Shown: positions 11,237-20,669 of the stretch, piece after piece
Numbering within the stretch: position 1 is the first letter of the stretch
How the letters are laid out: every line of letters starts with the position of its first letter
From: Kofleriaceae bacterium
GTDB taxonomy: Bacteria; Myxococcota_A; Polyangia; Haliangiales; Haliangiaceae
Assembly (NCBI GenBank): GCA_018057825.1
Contig: JAGPCY010000005.1
Span: 124,001-188,000 of the forward strand
Length of the DNA stretch: 64,000 bases
Direction of reading: 5' to 3'
Position numbers and translations under genes: made by a program
Notes under the pieces: generated by a model
Told to the model about the DNA's origin: nothing
The model's input: the letters and a program-made list of their open reading frames with translations, nothing else
Database searches by the model: none

Positions 11237-12427
11237 ATGAGGCCGTCGCTGGTCGCCAGCGCCGCCACGCACGTGGGCAACGTCCGCGATCACAACGAGG
11301 ACGCCCACGTGGTCGCGGTCGACGATGGCGTGTTCATCGTGTGCGATGGCATGGGCGGCCACGCCGCGGGCGAGGTGGCGTCGGCCCTCGGGGTCCGCAT
11401 CACCCGCGAGCAGTGGCTTGGGCCGACGGTGCAGCGGGCGGCGGCGGCCTGGGTCAACACCGGCACCCTCGAGACCCGGCGCGCGCTCTTGTCGGCGGTC
11501 AAGGCCGGGGTCATGACCGCGCACCGCACGATCTGCGAGCAGGCCGCGGCCGACCTCGGCAAGCAGGGGATGGGCACGACGTTCACCGGGCTGGTGGTGG
11601 TCGGCGGCGACGCGGTGATCGCCCACGCCGGCGACTCGCGGGCCTACCTGGTGCGCGACGGCATCGCGGTCCAGCTCACCGAAGATCACACGCTGCTGGC
11701 CCGGCTCCTGGCCTCGGGCATGCCGCTGGCCGAGGGCCCGGCCAGCGCGCGGTGGAAGGGCGTCATCACCAACGCCCTGGGCTTCGGCGACGACACCCGG
11801 GTCGTGACCTTCATGGTGCCGCTGTCCGACGGCGATCGCCTGCTCCTGTGCTCCGACGGGGTCAGCGAGTACGTCGGCGAGGCCGAGGTCGGGCAGATCC
11901 TGGTCGGCCAACCGAGCCCGGCCCGGGCCGCGCAGCGGCTGGTCGAGCTGGCCCTCGATCGCGGCGGCGAGGACAACGCCACCGCGCTGGTGATCAAGGT
12001 GGTCGAGGTCGGCGAGCAGGTCACGGCGGCGCGCCGGCAGCTCGACGCCGACGCCCTGGCCCGGTGCGTGTTGTTCGAGCCGCTGACGCCGCAGCAGCGC
12101 CTGCGCGCGACCCGGATCGCGGTGGTCCGCGACGTCGCCGCCGGGGAGCCGCTGGCCGAGGCCGCCCTGGGCAGCCGGGTCGCCTGGGTGGTCCTGTCCG
12201 GCGAGGTGGTTCAGGACGGGCAAGTGCGGGGCCCGGGCGCGCTGCTCTACCCCGAGGCCTTGCTCGGCCAGGGGGCGCCGCGCCGGGCCGACGCGCTGGC
12301 GGTCGCGGTCGACGACGTGCGGGTCCTGGCGATGCGCGGCGACGACTTCGCCGAGCTGGCCGGCGAGGACGCCGATTTGGCCGAGCCGATGTACGCGGCG
12401 CTGGCGCGCCAGGTGGGGCCGCGCTGA
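11237..12427 (+). CDS. PP2C-type Ser/Thr phosphatase with cNMP-like C-terminal domain
   Basis: This 396-residue protein carries a PP2C domain in residues 1-260: NVRDHNEDA (metal Asp), VCDGMGGHAAGE, AHAGDSRAYLV, TEDHTLL, LLCSDGVSEYV and GEDNATALV, with all metal-binding aspartates present. Residues of about 275-396 look like a cyclic-nucleotide-binding beta-roll (CVLFEPLTPQQRL, AWVVLSGEVV, GALLYPEALL, VLAMRGDDFAEL), but a clear phosphate-binding cassette is missing. It probably reverses Hanks-kinase phosphorylation, perhaps of the kinase at 3.7 kb, with the C-terminal domain sensing a ligand or acting in protein contacts. No Shine-Dalgarno is obvious. Confidence 0.9.
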   Translation: MRPSLVASAATHVGNVRDHNEDAHVVAVDDGVFIVCDGMGGHAAGEVASALGVRITREQWLGPTVQRAAAAWVNTGTLETRRALLSAVKAGVMTAHRTICEQAAADLGKQGMGTTFTGLVVVGGDAVIAHAGDSRAYLVRDGIAVQLTEDHTLLARLLASGMPLAEGPASARWKGVITNALGFGDDTRVVTFMVPLSDGDRLLLCSDGVSEYVGEAEVGQILVGQPSPARAAQRLVELALDRGGEDNATALVIKVVEVGEQVTAARRQLDADALARCVLFEPLTPQQRLRATRIAVVRDVAAGEPLAEAALGSRVAWVVLSGEVVQDGQVRGPGALLYPEALLGQGAPRRADALAVAVDDVRVLAMRGDDFAELAGEDADLAEPMYAALARQVGPR

Positions 12428-12448
12428 CGCTTTTCAGTACGAGGCTGA

Positions 12449-13819
12449 TCAGTACGGGGCGAAGGTGGCGCGCGACAGCCGGCGCGCGTTGAGCGCGGCC
12501 AGCTCGGCGGCGGGATACGCGTCGGGGCCGCCGGCCGGCAGGTGGGCGCGGACGAAGCCGACGATCGCGTTGCGCGCGGCGGTGCCGGCCTCGACCAGCT
12601 CGTCGGGGCCGTCCTCGGCCGCGTCGTCCCACAGCTCGAACAGCGCCGCCCGCCGGGCCGCGGCGTCGAGGTCGGTCCGGCCCCAGACCCGGGCGGCGTG
12701 GGCGCGGATCGTGCGGGTGGTCTCGGCCAGCTTCCGGGCCTCGGCGGCGGCCTTGATCGCCAGGCGCTCGTCGCGGGTGCGATCGAGCCACTGGCGCTTG
12801 GCCGAGGCGTAGGGATCGATCCCGCCCTGGCGCATGACCCAATCGGTCAGCTCGGTGCGGCCGCCGACGATGGGTACGGTGCCGCCCTGATCGGGCTTGT
12901 CGCCGGTGTTGCGGGTGACCGTGCCGTCGGCCGGCGCGCTGTCGTTGACGCCGGGGCGGCGGTCGGCCTCGCGCACCTGGCGCCAGGGATCGCGCTGCCA
13001 GTCCTCGACGTTGCGCGCGGTGTCGCGGGCGAGCTCGCGCGCGGAGCCGAGCGGATCGCGCAGCACGTCGAGGATCGGGAAGTTGAGGGAGAAGGCGTCC
13101 TCGTCCTCGAAGCTGACCTCGCCGTCGCGATCGACCTTGGCGACGAAGCCGGGCTGGCGCGAGCGGTAGGTGCCGCCGCCGGCCGGGGCCAGCTCGCCCG
13201 ACGGGACCGCGCGCGGCGGCGGTGGGGCGCCGGGCGCGACGTCGACCCGGGCGGTGACCGCGCGCGGCGACAGATCCACGCGCGCGGGCCGGCGCATGTC
13301 GAGGACGCCGCGACCGCGGCCGGGATCGCCCGGGCCGGGCGTGCCGACGCCCGGCAGCTCGGAGCCAGCGCCGGCGCCGGCGGCGCGATCGTCGGTGGCC
13401 ACCGCAGGCAGCGTCGGCGCGCTCGGGTCGGGCGGCCCGCTCGGGTCGGGCGGCGCGGCCGCGGCTCGACGTGGCGCGGTCGCCGCGCGCGGCGGCGCGG
13501 TCGGTGGCGCTGCGGTCGGTGGCGCCGTCGCGATCGGCCCGACCAGCGCGAGGTCGATCGGCGTGATCGTGAGCGGCGCGGGCGCGTCGGTCAGGGCGAC
13601 CGCCGCTCGCGGGCGTGGCACCAGGCGCACGCGGGGCGACGAGCCGAGGCCGCCCAGCCCGGCGATAAGCGCGGCGTGGGTGGCCAGCGACAGCCCGACG
13701 GCCACGGTCGCGAAGCGCACGGGGCTTGGACCGGCGAGGGCGGGCGGGTGTTGCCCGGACCGACGATCGTCGGCCGGGCGCGACACCTCGGGCCGGCTGG
13801 CTGACACTTGGGGGCGCAT
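12449..13819 (-). CDS. TonB/AgmX-like anchored periplasmic protein
   Basis: The 456-residue protein starts with a basic Pro/Ser segment, then one membrane helix (about residues 36-58, with ATHAALIAGLGGLG, typical of TonB/AgmX-like anchors). An Ala/Pro-rich stretch (about 75-215) would cross the periplasm. The C-terminal 220 residues are charged and mostly helical (SARELARDTARNVEDW, AIKAAAEARKLAETT, ELWDDAAEDGPDELVEAG). It lacks a recognisable TonB C-terminal domain. It is transcribed divergently from the ECF sigma gene, 51 bp away, so it may share that regulation. I cannot assign a function. Confidence 0.7.
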   Translation of the reverse strand: MRPQVSASRPEVSRPADDRRSGQHPPALAGPSPVRFATVAVGLSLATHAALIAGLGGLGSSPRVRLVPRPRAAVALTDAPAPLTITPIDLALVGPIATAPPTAAPPTAPPRAATAPRRAAAAPPDPSGPPDPSAPTLPAVATDDRAAGAGAGSELPGVGTPGPGDPGRGRGVLDMRRPARVDLSPRAVTARVDVAPGAPPPPRAVPSGELAPAGGGTYRSRQPGFVAKVDRDGEVSFEDEDAFSLNFPILDVLRDPLGSARELARDTARNVEDWQRDPWRQVREADRRPGVNDSAPADGTVTRNTGDKPDQGGTVPIVGGRTELTDWVMRQGGIDPYASAKRQWLDRTRDERLAIKAAAEARKLAETTRTIRAHAARVWGRTDLDAAARRAALFELWDDAAEDGPDELVEAGTAARNAIVGFVRAHLPAGGPDAYPAAELAALNARRLSRATFAPY

Positions 13820-13870
13820 GGAGCGAGGACCGTTTGACAGGGCCGCCGACGCGGCTCCCTCGAGGACCCT

Positions 13871-14506
13871 ATGAGCCTACCGCTTGCGAGCGTCTTGTCG
13901 CGGTTGTTCCGTCGCGGCCCCGCCGCGTTGTTACGGGCCGCGGCCGCCGGGGACCATGACGCCCTGGGGCGCCTGTACGACGAGCACGTCGACGGCCTCT
14001 ACGCCTTCGTGTTCTACCGCGCCGGGCGCGACGCCAGCCTGGCCGAGGACATCGTCCAGGACACCTTCGCCGCGGCGCTGGCCCGGGTCGACGACTACGA
14101 CCCGGCGCGCGGCTCGATCGCCGCGTGGTTGACGACCTTGTCGCGCAACGTGATCCGCGATCACCTGCGCAACCACCAGCGCTCGACCCAGGTCGCCGAT
14201 CGCTGGGATCGCATCGACGCCTCGCTGGCCCAGATCTACGACGGCCTGGCGCGCGCGCCGTTGCCCGGCGAGGTCCTGGCGCGGGCCGAGACCCGCGATC
14301 TGGTGAACATGACGATCGCCCACCTGCCCGAGACCTACCGGACCGCGCTGGCCGGCAAGTACGTCGACGGCAAGAGCCTCGAGGACCTGGCCCGGGAGCT
14401 GGGGGTGTCGGTCGACGCCACCAAGTCGCTCCTGGCCCGGGCCCGTCGGGCCTTCAAGGAGACCTTCCAAACCCTGGGCCACGCGCTCAGCGAGGTGCAG
14501 CCATGA
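13871..14506 (+). CDS. ECF-type RNA polymerase sigma factor
   Basis: The 211-residue protein has region 2 (LGRLYDEHVDGLYAFVFYRAG, then AEDIVQDTFAAAL and GSIAAWLTTLSRNVIRDHLR) and region 4 (LPETYRTALAGKYVDGKSL, ELGVSVDATKSLLARARRAFKE), the complete ECF sigma-70 layout with no extra domain. GAGGA lies 4 nt before the ATG. Its last codons overlap the ATG of the FecR-VIT-VWA gene (ATGA, 14503-14506), so that membrane protein is the obvious candidate regulator or anti-sigma. The target promoter is unknown; the divergent TonB-like gene is a candidate. Confidence 0.93.
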   Translation: MSLPLASVLSRLFRRGPAALLRAAAAGDHDALGRLYDEHVDGLYAFVFYRAGRDASLAEDIVQDTFAAALARVDDYDPARGSIAAWLTTLSRNVIRDHLRNHQRSTQVADRWDRIDASLAQIYDGLARAPLPGEVLARAETRDLVNMTIAHLPETYRTALAGKYVDGKSLEDLARELGVSVDATKSLLARARRAFKETFQTLGHALSEVQP

Positions 14507-17500
14507 CCGACCGCGACGACGACATGCTGGAGCAGAACCTGACGACGCTCCTGGCCAGCTCCGAGCCGACCGGGCCGGATCCGAGCGCGCGGGCGCGCAT
14601 GCGGCAGCGCCTGGTGGCTCGCCACGGCCGGGTCGCGCGCGAGCGCTCGCGGGTGGCGCTGGTCGGCTGGGGCCTGATCGCCGCCGCCGCGAGCGCGGTG
14701 GTCGTGGCCCAGGTCGCCGGCGAGGACGCCGCGCCGCCGCCCCCCGCCGCGGTCGCGCCGCCCCCGGTCGACGACGGGCTGATCCGGCTCGCCGACGGCT
14801 CGACCGCCCGGCTGGGGCCGGGCGGCAAGCTGACCGCCAAGGGCGCGCGGCGGGTCGTGGTCGAGGGCGAGGTCTTGCTCGATATCGCGCCGGGGCAGGG
14901 CACGTTCACCGTCGAGACCGCCCAGGGCGAGCTGGCGGTGCTCGGCACCCGCTTCGTGGTGGCGGCGGCCGTCGATCGGACCACCGCCGCGGTCTTGCGC
15001 GGCGTCGTCGCGCTGCGCTCGGGCGGACACGAAGAGCTGATCCGCGCCGGCGAGCAGGGCGAGATGCGCCAGGGCCAGCGGCCGACCCGCGGCCCGGCGC
15101 CTCGGCTGTCGCACCTGGTGAGCTGGGTCGCCGAGCGGCGGGCCCAGACCGAGCGTCCGGCGTCCGGACCGGCGCGGTCGGGGGCCCTGGTGGCCCGCGA
15201 TCCCGCGTGGCAGGAGCAGGAGTTCCCGCTGCCGATGACCGCGCTCACGGTCGACGTCCACCTCGAGAACCAGCAGGCCCGGGTGGCTCTCGATCAGACC
15301 TTCCACAACCCGCAGGATCGGACCCTCGAGGGGGTCTACAAGTTCGCCTTGCCGCCCGGGGCGGCGGTGTCGCGGCTGGCGATGTACGTCGACGGCCGGC
15401 TGATGGAGTCGGCGGTGGTCGAGCGGATGGCGGCCCGGCGGATCTACGAGGACATCGTCTACCAGCGGCGCGATCCGGCGCTCCTCGAGCAGATGGGCGC
15501 GAGCAAGGTGTCGATGCGGATCTTTCCGCTGTTCCCGCGCCAGGACAAGCGCGTGGTCCTGGCCTACACCCAGCCGCTGGCCCGCACCTACGACGATCTG
15601 ACGCTGACCGTGCCGCTGCCCGACCTCGATCAGCCGGTCGGCGCGCTGGCGATGCAGGTCAAGGTGTTGGGCTGCGCCGGCTGCGAGATCACCTCGCCCA
15701 GCCACGCGGTCGCCGTCGAGGCGGTCGGCCAGGACGCGCTGGTCCGCTACGCCGCCACCGACGAGCGGCTCGGCGACTCCCTGGTGCTCCGGGTCCGCCA
15801 GGGCGGGCCGGCGGTGACCTTGGCGTCGACCATCGACGACGCCAAGCGCTACGCGCTCATCCGGGTCCGTCCGAGCTTGCCGGCGGCGCCGGCGGCGGCC
15901 GGGCCGACCCGTCCCAACCGCTGGGTCATCCTCGATGACACCAGCGCCTCGCGCGGGCCGAGCGAGCTGGCGGCCCAGGCCGCGATGATCGATCGGTTGA
16001 TCGACGACATCGACGAGCGCGATCAGGTGATGGTGGTGGCCTTCGACGCCACCCACCGTCGCTTCAACACCTGGCAAGACGCGATGGCGATCGATCGCCG
16101 AGCGCTGGCGGCGTTTCTGGCCAAGGACGCCGGCCTGGGCGAGACCGATCTGCGCGAGGCGCTGGCCGGCGCGGTCAGCCTCCTCGACGGTCAGCCCGGC
16201 TACGTCGTCTACCTGGGCGACGGCACCGCCACCGGCGAGCGCCGCACGATCGACGAGCTGCGCGACGCGATCGCCGGCCGCGCCACCTTCATCGGCCTGG
16301 GCGTCGGCGACGGCGCGGATCTCACGACCCTGGGCGCGCTGGCCGACGCCACCGGCGGGATCGCGACCACGATCGATCTCGGCGACGATCTGGCGTGGCG
16401 ATCGCTCGATCTGGTGGCGTCCTTGTACACCCCGCGGGTCACCGGCTTGACCGCGACCATCGACGGCGTCGGCCCCGAGGCCAGCGCGCTTCTGCGCGCG
16501 CGCCAGGTCGCGGCCGGCGAGGACATCGAGGTCGTGGTCCGCGCCCCGGCGCGCGACGACCTGCGGACCTTGACCCTGCGCGGTCAGCTCGACGGTCAGC
16601 CGTGGAGCCAGACCATCCCCCTGGCCGGGGTGGCGCGCGCGCCGGGCGACGGCGGCTACCTGCCGCGGCTGTGGGCCCAGCGCCGGCTCGAGGCCCTGGC
16701 GACCGCCGGCGATCGCGCGCTGGCGCCGTGCACCAGCGCGCCGTGTCCGACCGACGAGGAGCGGGCGATCGCGGCCTACCACGCGCGCAAGGCCGAGATG
16801 GTCGCCCTCGGCACCGAGCACTTCCTCTTGTCGCCGCACACCTCGCTGATCGTCCTCGAGAACGACGCGATGTACGCCCAGTACGGCGTGCGCAAGGGCA
16901 CCGGCGCCGGCTGGGCCAGCTACGCGCTGCCGGCGACCGTGCCGGTCGGGGCGCCGCCGCCGGCGGTGGCGGCCGCGGCCGCGGCGCCGCTGTGGCGGGC
17001 GCCGCTGGCGTGGCGCTGGGGCGGTGAGCCGTACAGGGACGAGGAGGACTTCGGCGGCCTCGGCGGCGACGAGCTCGGGGTCCTCGGGGCGATCGGCACC
17101 GGCTCGGGCGCGGGCACCGGCACCGGCACCGGCTACGGCACGCTCGGGTTCGCCAGCCGGGGCTACGGCCGCGGCGCCGGCGGCGGCGGCCGGGCCAGCG
17201 CGGCTGCTGACGTGGTCGGCAAGAAGGGCGACGCCTCGCGCGACCGAGCCGATGCCGATCTCGACGCCGCGCGGGGCGAGCAGCGCCGCGAGGCCGAGCC
17301 GGCGACGGCCAGCGAGGCCGCCGACAAGTCCGATCCGGCGCCGCTTGCGGACGACCTCGCCGCGGCCCCCGCGGCCGCGGCCCCCGCGGCCATGCCGACC
17401 GCGCCGATGGGCAGCTCGCGCGGGGCCCCTGCCAAGGCCAAGGAGGCCGAGTCCAAGGTGGCGTCGAACGCCGCGTCTAGCACCGCGTGGGCCGAGCCGG

Positions 17501-19884
17501 CTCGGCGCTCGCGGGGGTTCGCCCCCGACGTGGTCGGGCGGCTCCAGGCCGCGACCGGCAGCGACCGCCTCAGGTGGGAGCTCCAGCAGCCGGTGATGCG
17601 CGGCCAGGATCGCCTGGTGCCGGTGGCGCTCCAGTACAGCGCGGACTGGCGGTTGAGCGACCTGACGATCTGGTTGCCGGGCCTGGCCCGCACGCCCTTC
17701 GACGCCGCCGCCGATGCCCTCGAGGCCGGCCTCGCGGGGCGGGTCGGGTCGATCACGCCCGAGGCGACCGCGATGCTGACCGCGGCTCGGGCTCGCCTGG
17801 GCGCCGGCCGCTGGCGCTGGGGTGACGAGGCCGAGGTCCTGGTCGACGACCGCGGTCGGTTCGCGCAGCGCCGCACCCTCGACAGCGGCGTCACCGAGCT
17901 GGTGACCTACGATGGCGCGACCCTGGCCCACCGCTACCCGGAGTTCGGGATCGGCGCCGACCGCGCGGTCGGCGATCGCGAGCCGGCCCTCGACGCCACC
18001 GTGCTGCCGCTCGTGCCGCCGCGCCCGAGCTACCTGGCGCGGTTCTATCGGGTCGAGCGCCTCGACGCGCACCGCGTGGCGCTGGCCCCGGTGGCCGGCG
18101 GGCCGCGGCGGATCTTGACCTTGGCCGACGACGGCACGGTCGCGATGGTGGTCGACGGCGAAGGTGGGGCCGCGCGCACGATCCTGGCCGCGGTCGCCGA
18201 CGGCACGGGCTGGCGGGTCACCGCAGGCGGACGCACGACCCGCGTGACCTTCCAGCCTGACCGCAACGTCCGGGTTCCGGACATCACGCCCGCGGCGGTG
18301 ACCCTGACGCTGCCCCTGACGCAGCCGGCGGTCGCCACGGCGGCGGTCGCGGCCGCGGTCGCGGGGGGCCCGGCCTGGCGGACCGCCCAGCACCACCGCG
18401 CCGCCGCGGCCCTGGCGGTCGGCGATCTGGGCGCGGTCGCAGTCGTGCTGCGCGAGCTGGCGGCGGTCGCGCCGCTGTCGTCGGGCGAGCTGACCCTGGT
18501 CAGCGCCGCCGCCCGGTTGGTCGATGCCGCGACCCTGGCCCGCGCCGTCGGGGCCCAGGCCTCGCCGATCGTCGATCACCTGCGCGCCAGCCGCGACGGC
18601 GACGCGCGAGCCCTGGCCGCGGCCGCGACGGACCCGGGCGCGATCGGGGCGCTCGCGGTCTTCCGCCAGCTCCTCCAGGCCGGCGAGCGCGGCGACGTCC
18701 GCGCCACCCGCGCCGCGGTGGCCGCCCTGGCGGCCCGCGGACCCAACCCGGTCCTGCGCGCGGTGGCGATCCACGTCGTCGGCCGGCGCTTCGCCTGGTC
18801 GGAGCCCAGCCTGATCGACGAGCTCGACGCCCTGGCCACCGGCCCTGATCGCAACCTCCTGCGCGCCGAGCTGGCCCACCTGGCGGCCAACGGCCGGCGC
18901 GGGGGTGGTGGCGAGCGCTGGGCTGCGCTCATGGCGGACGTCGACCTGGCGGCGCCGCCGCCGTCCATCGGCGCCGCCGAGCGCAACCAGATCGTGTTCG
19001 GTCCGCGCGGGGCCTTGGGCTGGACGCAGGGCCTCGCGGCCTGGCGGGCCCGGGTCCTGGCCAGCGAGCGCCTCGATCACGTGCTGGCCTTCGCGCGGGC
19101 CGCGGCCCTCGACCCGGGTGACGATCTCGACGCCGCCCTCGAGCGCGCCGTCACCTTGGCGAGCGACGACGTCGACGCGCTGCTCGAGGTCGCGGCGCTA
19201 GCCGAGCGCAGCGGCCGGGTCGCCAAGGCCCGGAGCATCATCGACGGCGCGCTCGCCGCGCGCCCGGCCCACCCGGCGCTCCTGCGCCTGGCCGCCGCCA
19301 CCGCCGCCCGCGACGGCCAGCTCACCGCCGCCGCCGACCTCCTCGATCGGGCCATGACCGCCGAGGCAGACCTGCCGGTCGCGCTGAGCAAGCTGCGCGC
19401 CGACTACGGCACGCTCATCGACTGGCGCGCCGCGGTGGCGCGCGACACGGCCGGCGCCGCGCGCGACGCCGCGATCGAGGCGGTGCTGGAGGTCGGTCGC
19501 GACTGGCGGGCGATGGATCCCGATCACGCCGCGCGCGACGAGCAGCTCGGTCGGTTCCTGGTCTCGGTCGGGCGCACCGACGATGGCTGGCGCTACCTGT
19601 CGTCGCCGATCGATCGGGCGCCGCGCGAGGGCGCGTCGTTCGAGCGCGCGGCCTCGGCCCTCGAGGACAGCGGCCAGCTCGCGCCGGCGGTCGAGCTGTG
19701 GCGACGGGCCTTCGCGATCGACGCCACCAACCCGACCTGGTTGCAGCGCCAGGCCATGGCCGAGCTGGCCCTGGGGCGGACCGACGCCGCGCGCGCCACG
19801 GTGCAGAAGATCCTCGACCGCCGCTGGCACGTCCGCTGGGACGGCGTGCGCTACTGGGCCGAGAGCGCGGCCCGCGGGATGTGA
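14503..19884 (+). CDS. Giant FecR-VIT-VWA-TPR membrane protein, anti-sigma candidate
   Basis: This is a 1793-residue protein. Residues 1-50 are cytoplasmic, with one membrane helix at about 51-73. A FecR-like beta domain spans about 91-190 (LADGSTARLGPGG, GTRFVVAA). A VIT domain (about 238-360) includes LEGVYKFALPPGAAVSRLAMY, and a VWA fold (about 470-640) has DDTSAS at its metal site, close to DxSxS. Around 780 comes SPHTSLIVLENDAMYA, then a Gly-rich stretch (863-898) and an Ala/Asp linker. A second beta-rich region spans about 1010-1330, and helical TPR-like repeats run from about 1530 to the end. In family terms, an ECF sigma followed by a FecR-bearing membrane protein is an anti-sigma arrangement. 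The VIT/VWA part would lie in the periplasm and sense or bind proteins. No frameshift seen. Confidence 0.88.
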   Translation: MTDRDDDMLEQNLTTLLASSEPTGPDPSARARMRQRLVARHGRVARERSRVALVGWGLIAAAASAVVVAQVAGEDAAPPPPAAVAPPPVDDGLIRLADGSTARLGPGGKLTAKGARRVVVEGEVLLDIAPGQGTFTVETAQGELAVLGTRFVVAAAVDRTTAAVLRGVVALRSGGHEELIRAGEQGEMRQGQRPTRGPAPRLSHLVSWVAERRAQTERPASGPARSGALVARDPAWQEQEFPLPMTALTVDVHLENQQARVALDQTFHNPQDRTLEGVYKFALPPGAAVSRLAMYVDGRLMESAVVERMAARRIYEDIVYQRRDPALLEQMGASKVSMRIFPLFPRQDKRVVLAYTQPLARTYDDLTLTVPLPDLDQPVGALAMQVKVLGCAGCEITSPSHAVAVEAVGQDALVRYAATDERLGDSLVLRVRQGGPAVTLASTIDDAKRYALIRVRPSLPAAPAAAGPTRPNRWVILDDTSASRGPSELAAQAAMIDRLIDDIDERDQVMVVAFDATHRRFNTWQDAMAIDRRALAAFLAKDAGLGETDLREALAGAVSLLDGQPGYVVYLGDGTATGERRTIDELRDAIAGRATFIGLGVGDGADLTTLGALADATGGIATTIDLGDDLAWRSLDLVASLYTPRVTGLTATIDGVGPEASALLRARQVAAGEDIEVVVRAPARDDLRTLTLRGQLDGQPWSQTIPLAGVARAPGDGGYLPRLWAQRRLEALATAGDRALAPCTSAPCPTDEERAIAAYHARKAEMVALGTEHFLLSPHTSLIVLENDAMYAQYGVRKGTGAGWASYALPATVPVGAPPPAVAAAAAAPLWRAPLAWRWGGEPYRDEEDFGGLGGDELGVLGAIGTGSGAGTGTGTGYGTLGFASRGYGRGAGGGGRASAAADVVGKKGDASRDRADADLDAARGEQRREAEPATASEAADKSDPAPLADDLAAAPAAAAPAAMPTAPMGSSRGAPAKAKEAESKVASNAASSTAWAEPARRSRGFAPDVVGRLQAATGSDRLRWELQQPVMRGQDRLVPVALQYSADWRLSDLTIWLPGLARTPFDAAADALEAGLAGRVGSITPEATAMLTAARARLGAGRWRWGDEAEVLVDDRGRFAQRRTLDSGVTELVTYDGATLAHRYPEFGIGADRAVGDREPALDATVLPLVPPRPSYLARFYRVERLDAHRVALAPVAGGPRRILTLADDGTVAMVVDGEGGAARTILAAVADGTGWRVTAGGRTTRVTFQPDRNVRVPDITPAAVTLTLPLTQPAVATAAVAAAVAGGPAWRTAQHHRAAAALAVGDLGAVAVVLRELAAVAPLSSGELTLVSAAARLVDAATLARAVGAQASPIVDHLRASRDGDARALAAAATDPGAIGALAVFRQLLQAGERGDVRATRAAVAALAARGPNPVLRAVAIHVVGRRFAWSEPSLIDELDALATGPDRNLLRAELAHLAANGRRGGGGERWAALMADVDLAAPPPSIGAAERNQIVFGPRGALGWTQGLAAWRARVLASERLDHVLAFARAAALDPGDDLDAALERAVTLASDDVDALLEVAALAERSGRVAKARSIIDGALAARPAHPALLRLAAATAARDGQLTAAADLLDRAMTAEADLPVALSKLRADYGTLIDWRAAVARDTAGAARDAAIEAVLEVGRDWRAMDPDHAARDEQLGRFLVSVGRTDDGWRYLSSPIDRAPREGASFERAASALEDSGQLAPAVELWRRAFAIDATNPTWLQRQAMAELALGRTDAARATVQKILDRRWHVRWDGVRYWAESAARGM

Positions 19885-19903
19885 GGCGCCGGGCCGGCCC
19901 CGG

Positions 19904-20596
19904 TCACGGCTGCCAGGCGACCTCGAGGCCGTCGACCAGGTAGCGCTCGCCGTCGGCGCTGGTGACCGCGAGGACCACCGCGTAGGTGCCGGCCTCGACT
20001 GGCGCGCCGTCGACGTCGACGGTCGGCCACCGGTAGACGCGGCCGATCGGCGCCAGGTCGCTGGCGATCGAGCCGCGGGCGAGGATCTGGGGCGGGCCGG
20101 CACCGTCGCGCCGCGCCACCAGCTCGATCGCGATCGGTCGACCCACGGTGGCCTCGACCCAGACGTCGCGCTCGGGGTCGGCCCCGGTGAAGGTCAGCGT
20201 GGAGTCGCGGAACGACGCGCCCTGCATCAGCACGATCGCCGGCGCCCAGGCGGTGGCCGCCGCCGCGGCGACGCCAGTCAGGTAGGCGTCGGCGCGTAGC
20301 CGGTAGGTGCCGTGGCGCGGGGCCGGCGCGGTCACGGTCCAGGTCGCGGCGCCGGCGGTCGCCGGGGTGCGGCCGAGCGGCACGGTGGCGCCGCCCGCGC
20401 GGTCGGGCACCAGGGTCAGGGCGACCTCGGCCGGGTCGCCGGCGTAGGACCAGGTGGCGCCGAGCGGGTACCCCGCGACCGGCACCACCTCGACCGCCGC
20501 GGTCGGGCTGAGCACGCGGAGCTCGTCGACCGCCGGCGGAGCGGCGCAGCCCGGGGCCACGGCGCAGGCGACGGCGGCGAGGGCGGCGAGGCGCAT
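19904..20596 (-). CDS. Predicted lipoprotein, beta-rich, unknown
   Basis: The 230-residue product has a lipoprotein-type signal ending AVAPGC (Cys17; an earlier Cys11 is inside the hydrophobic stretch). The mature part has beta-sandwich-like strands (GYPLGATWSYAGDPAEVALTL, ATWTVTAPAPRHGTYRLRADA, RDVWVEATVGRPIAIELVA, GTYAVVLAVTSADG). It ends YLVDGLEVAWQP. No family recognised. It is convergent with the giant VIT/VWA gene, 19 bp away, and divergent from the membrane protein at 20670. GATGCT ends 6 nt upstream of the ATG, a weak leaderless-type box. Confidence 0.75.
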   Translation of the reverse strand: MRLAALAAVACAVAPGCAAPPAVDELRVLSPTAAVEVVPVAGYPLGATWSYAGDPAEVALTLVPDRAGGATVPLGRTPATAGAATWTVTAPAPRHGTYRLRADAYLTGVAAAAATAWAPAIVLMQGASFRDSTLTFTGADPERDVWVEATVGRPIAIELVARRDGAGPPQILARGSIASDLAPIGRVYRWPTVDVDGAPVEAGTYAVVLAVTSADGERYLVDGLEVAWQP

Positions 20597-20657
20597 CGCC
20601 CGAGCATCGCACGCGCGATCGCGCGCCGGGTGGGAACATCGATCGCGGCGCGCTCGT

Positions 20658-20663
20658 TACTAT
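20658..20663 (+). promoter_or_regulatory. TACTAT box, leaderless -10 candidate
   Basis: TACTAT ends exactly 6 nt before the ATG at 20670; no Shine-Dalgarno sequence lies between them. Confidence 0.5.
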
Positions 20664-20669
20664 CCACCC

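Noticed and set aside
14335-19080. A 1581-codon minus-strand open frame opposite the VIT/VWA gene
   Set aside because: It is Arg/Ala/Gly-rich with no domains and mirrors the GC-biased third positions of the plus-strand gene, which has clear FecR, VIT and VWA motifs.
19885-19903. GC-rich dyad between two convergent genes as a terminator
   Set aside because: No run of T follows on either strand, and GC-rich dyads are everywhere in this DNA.
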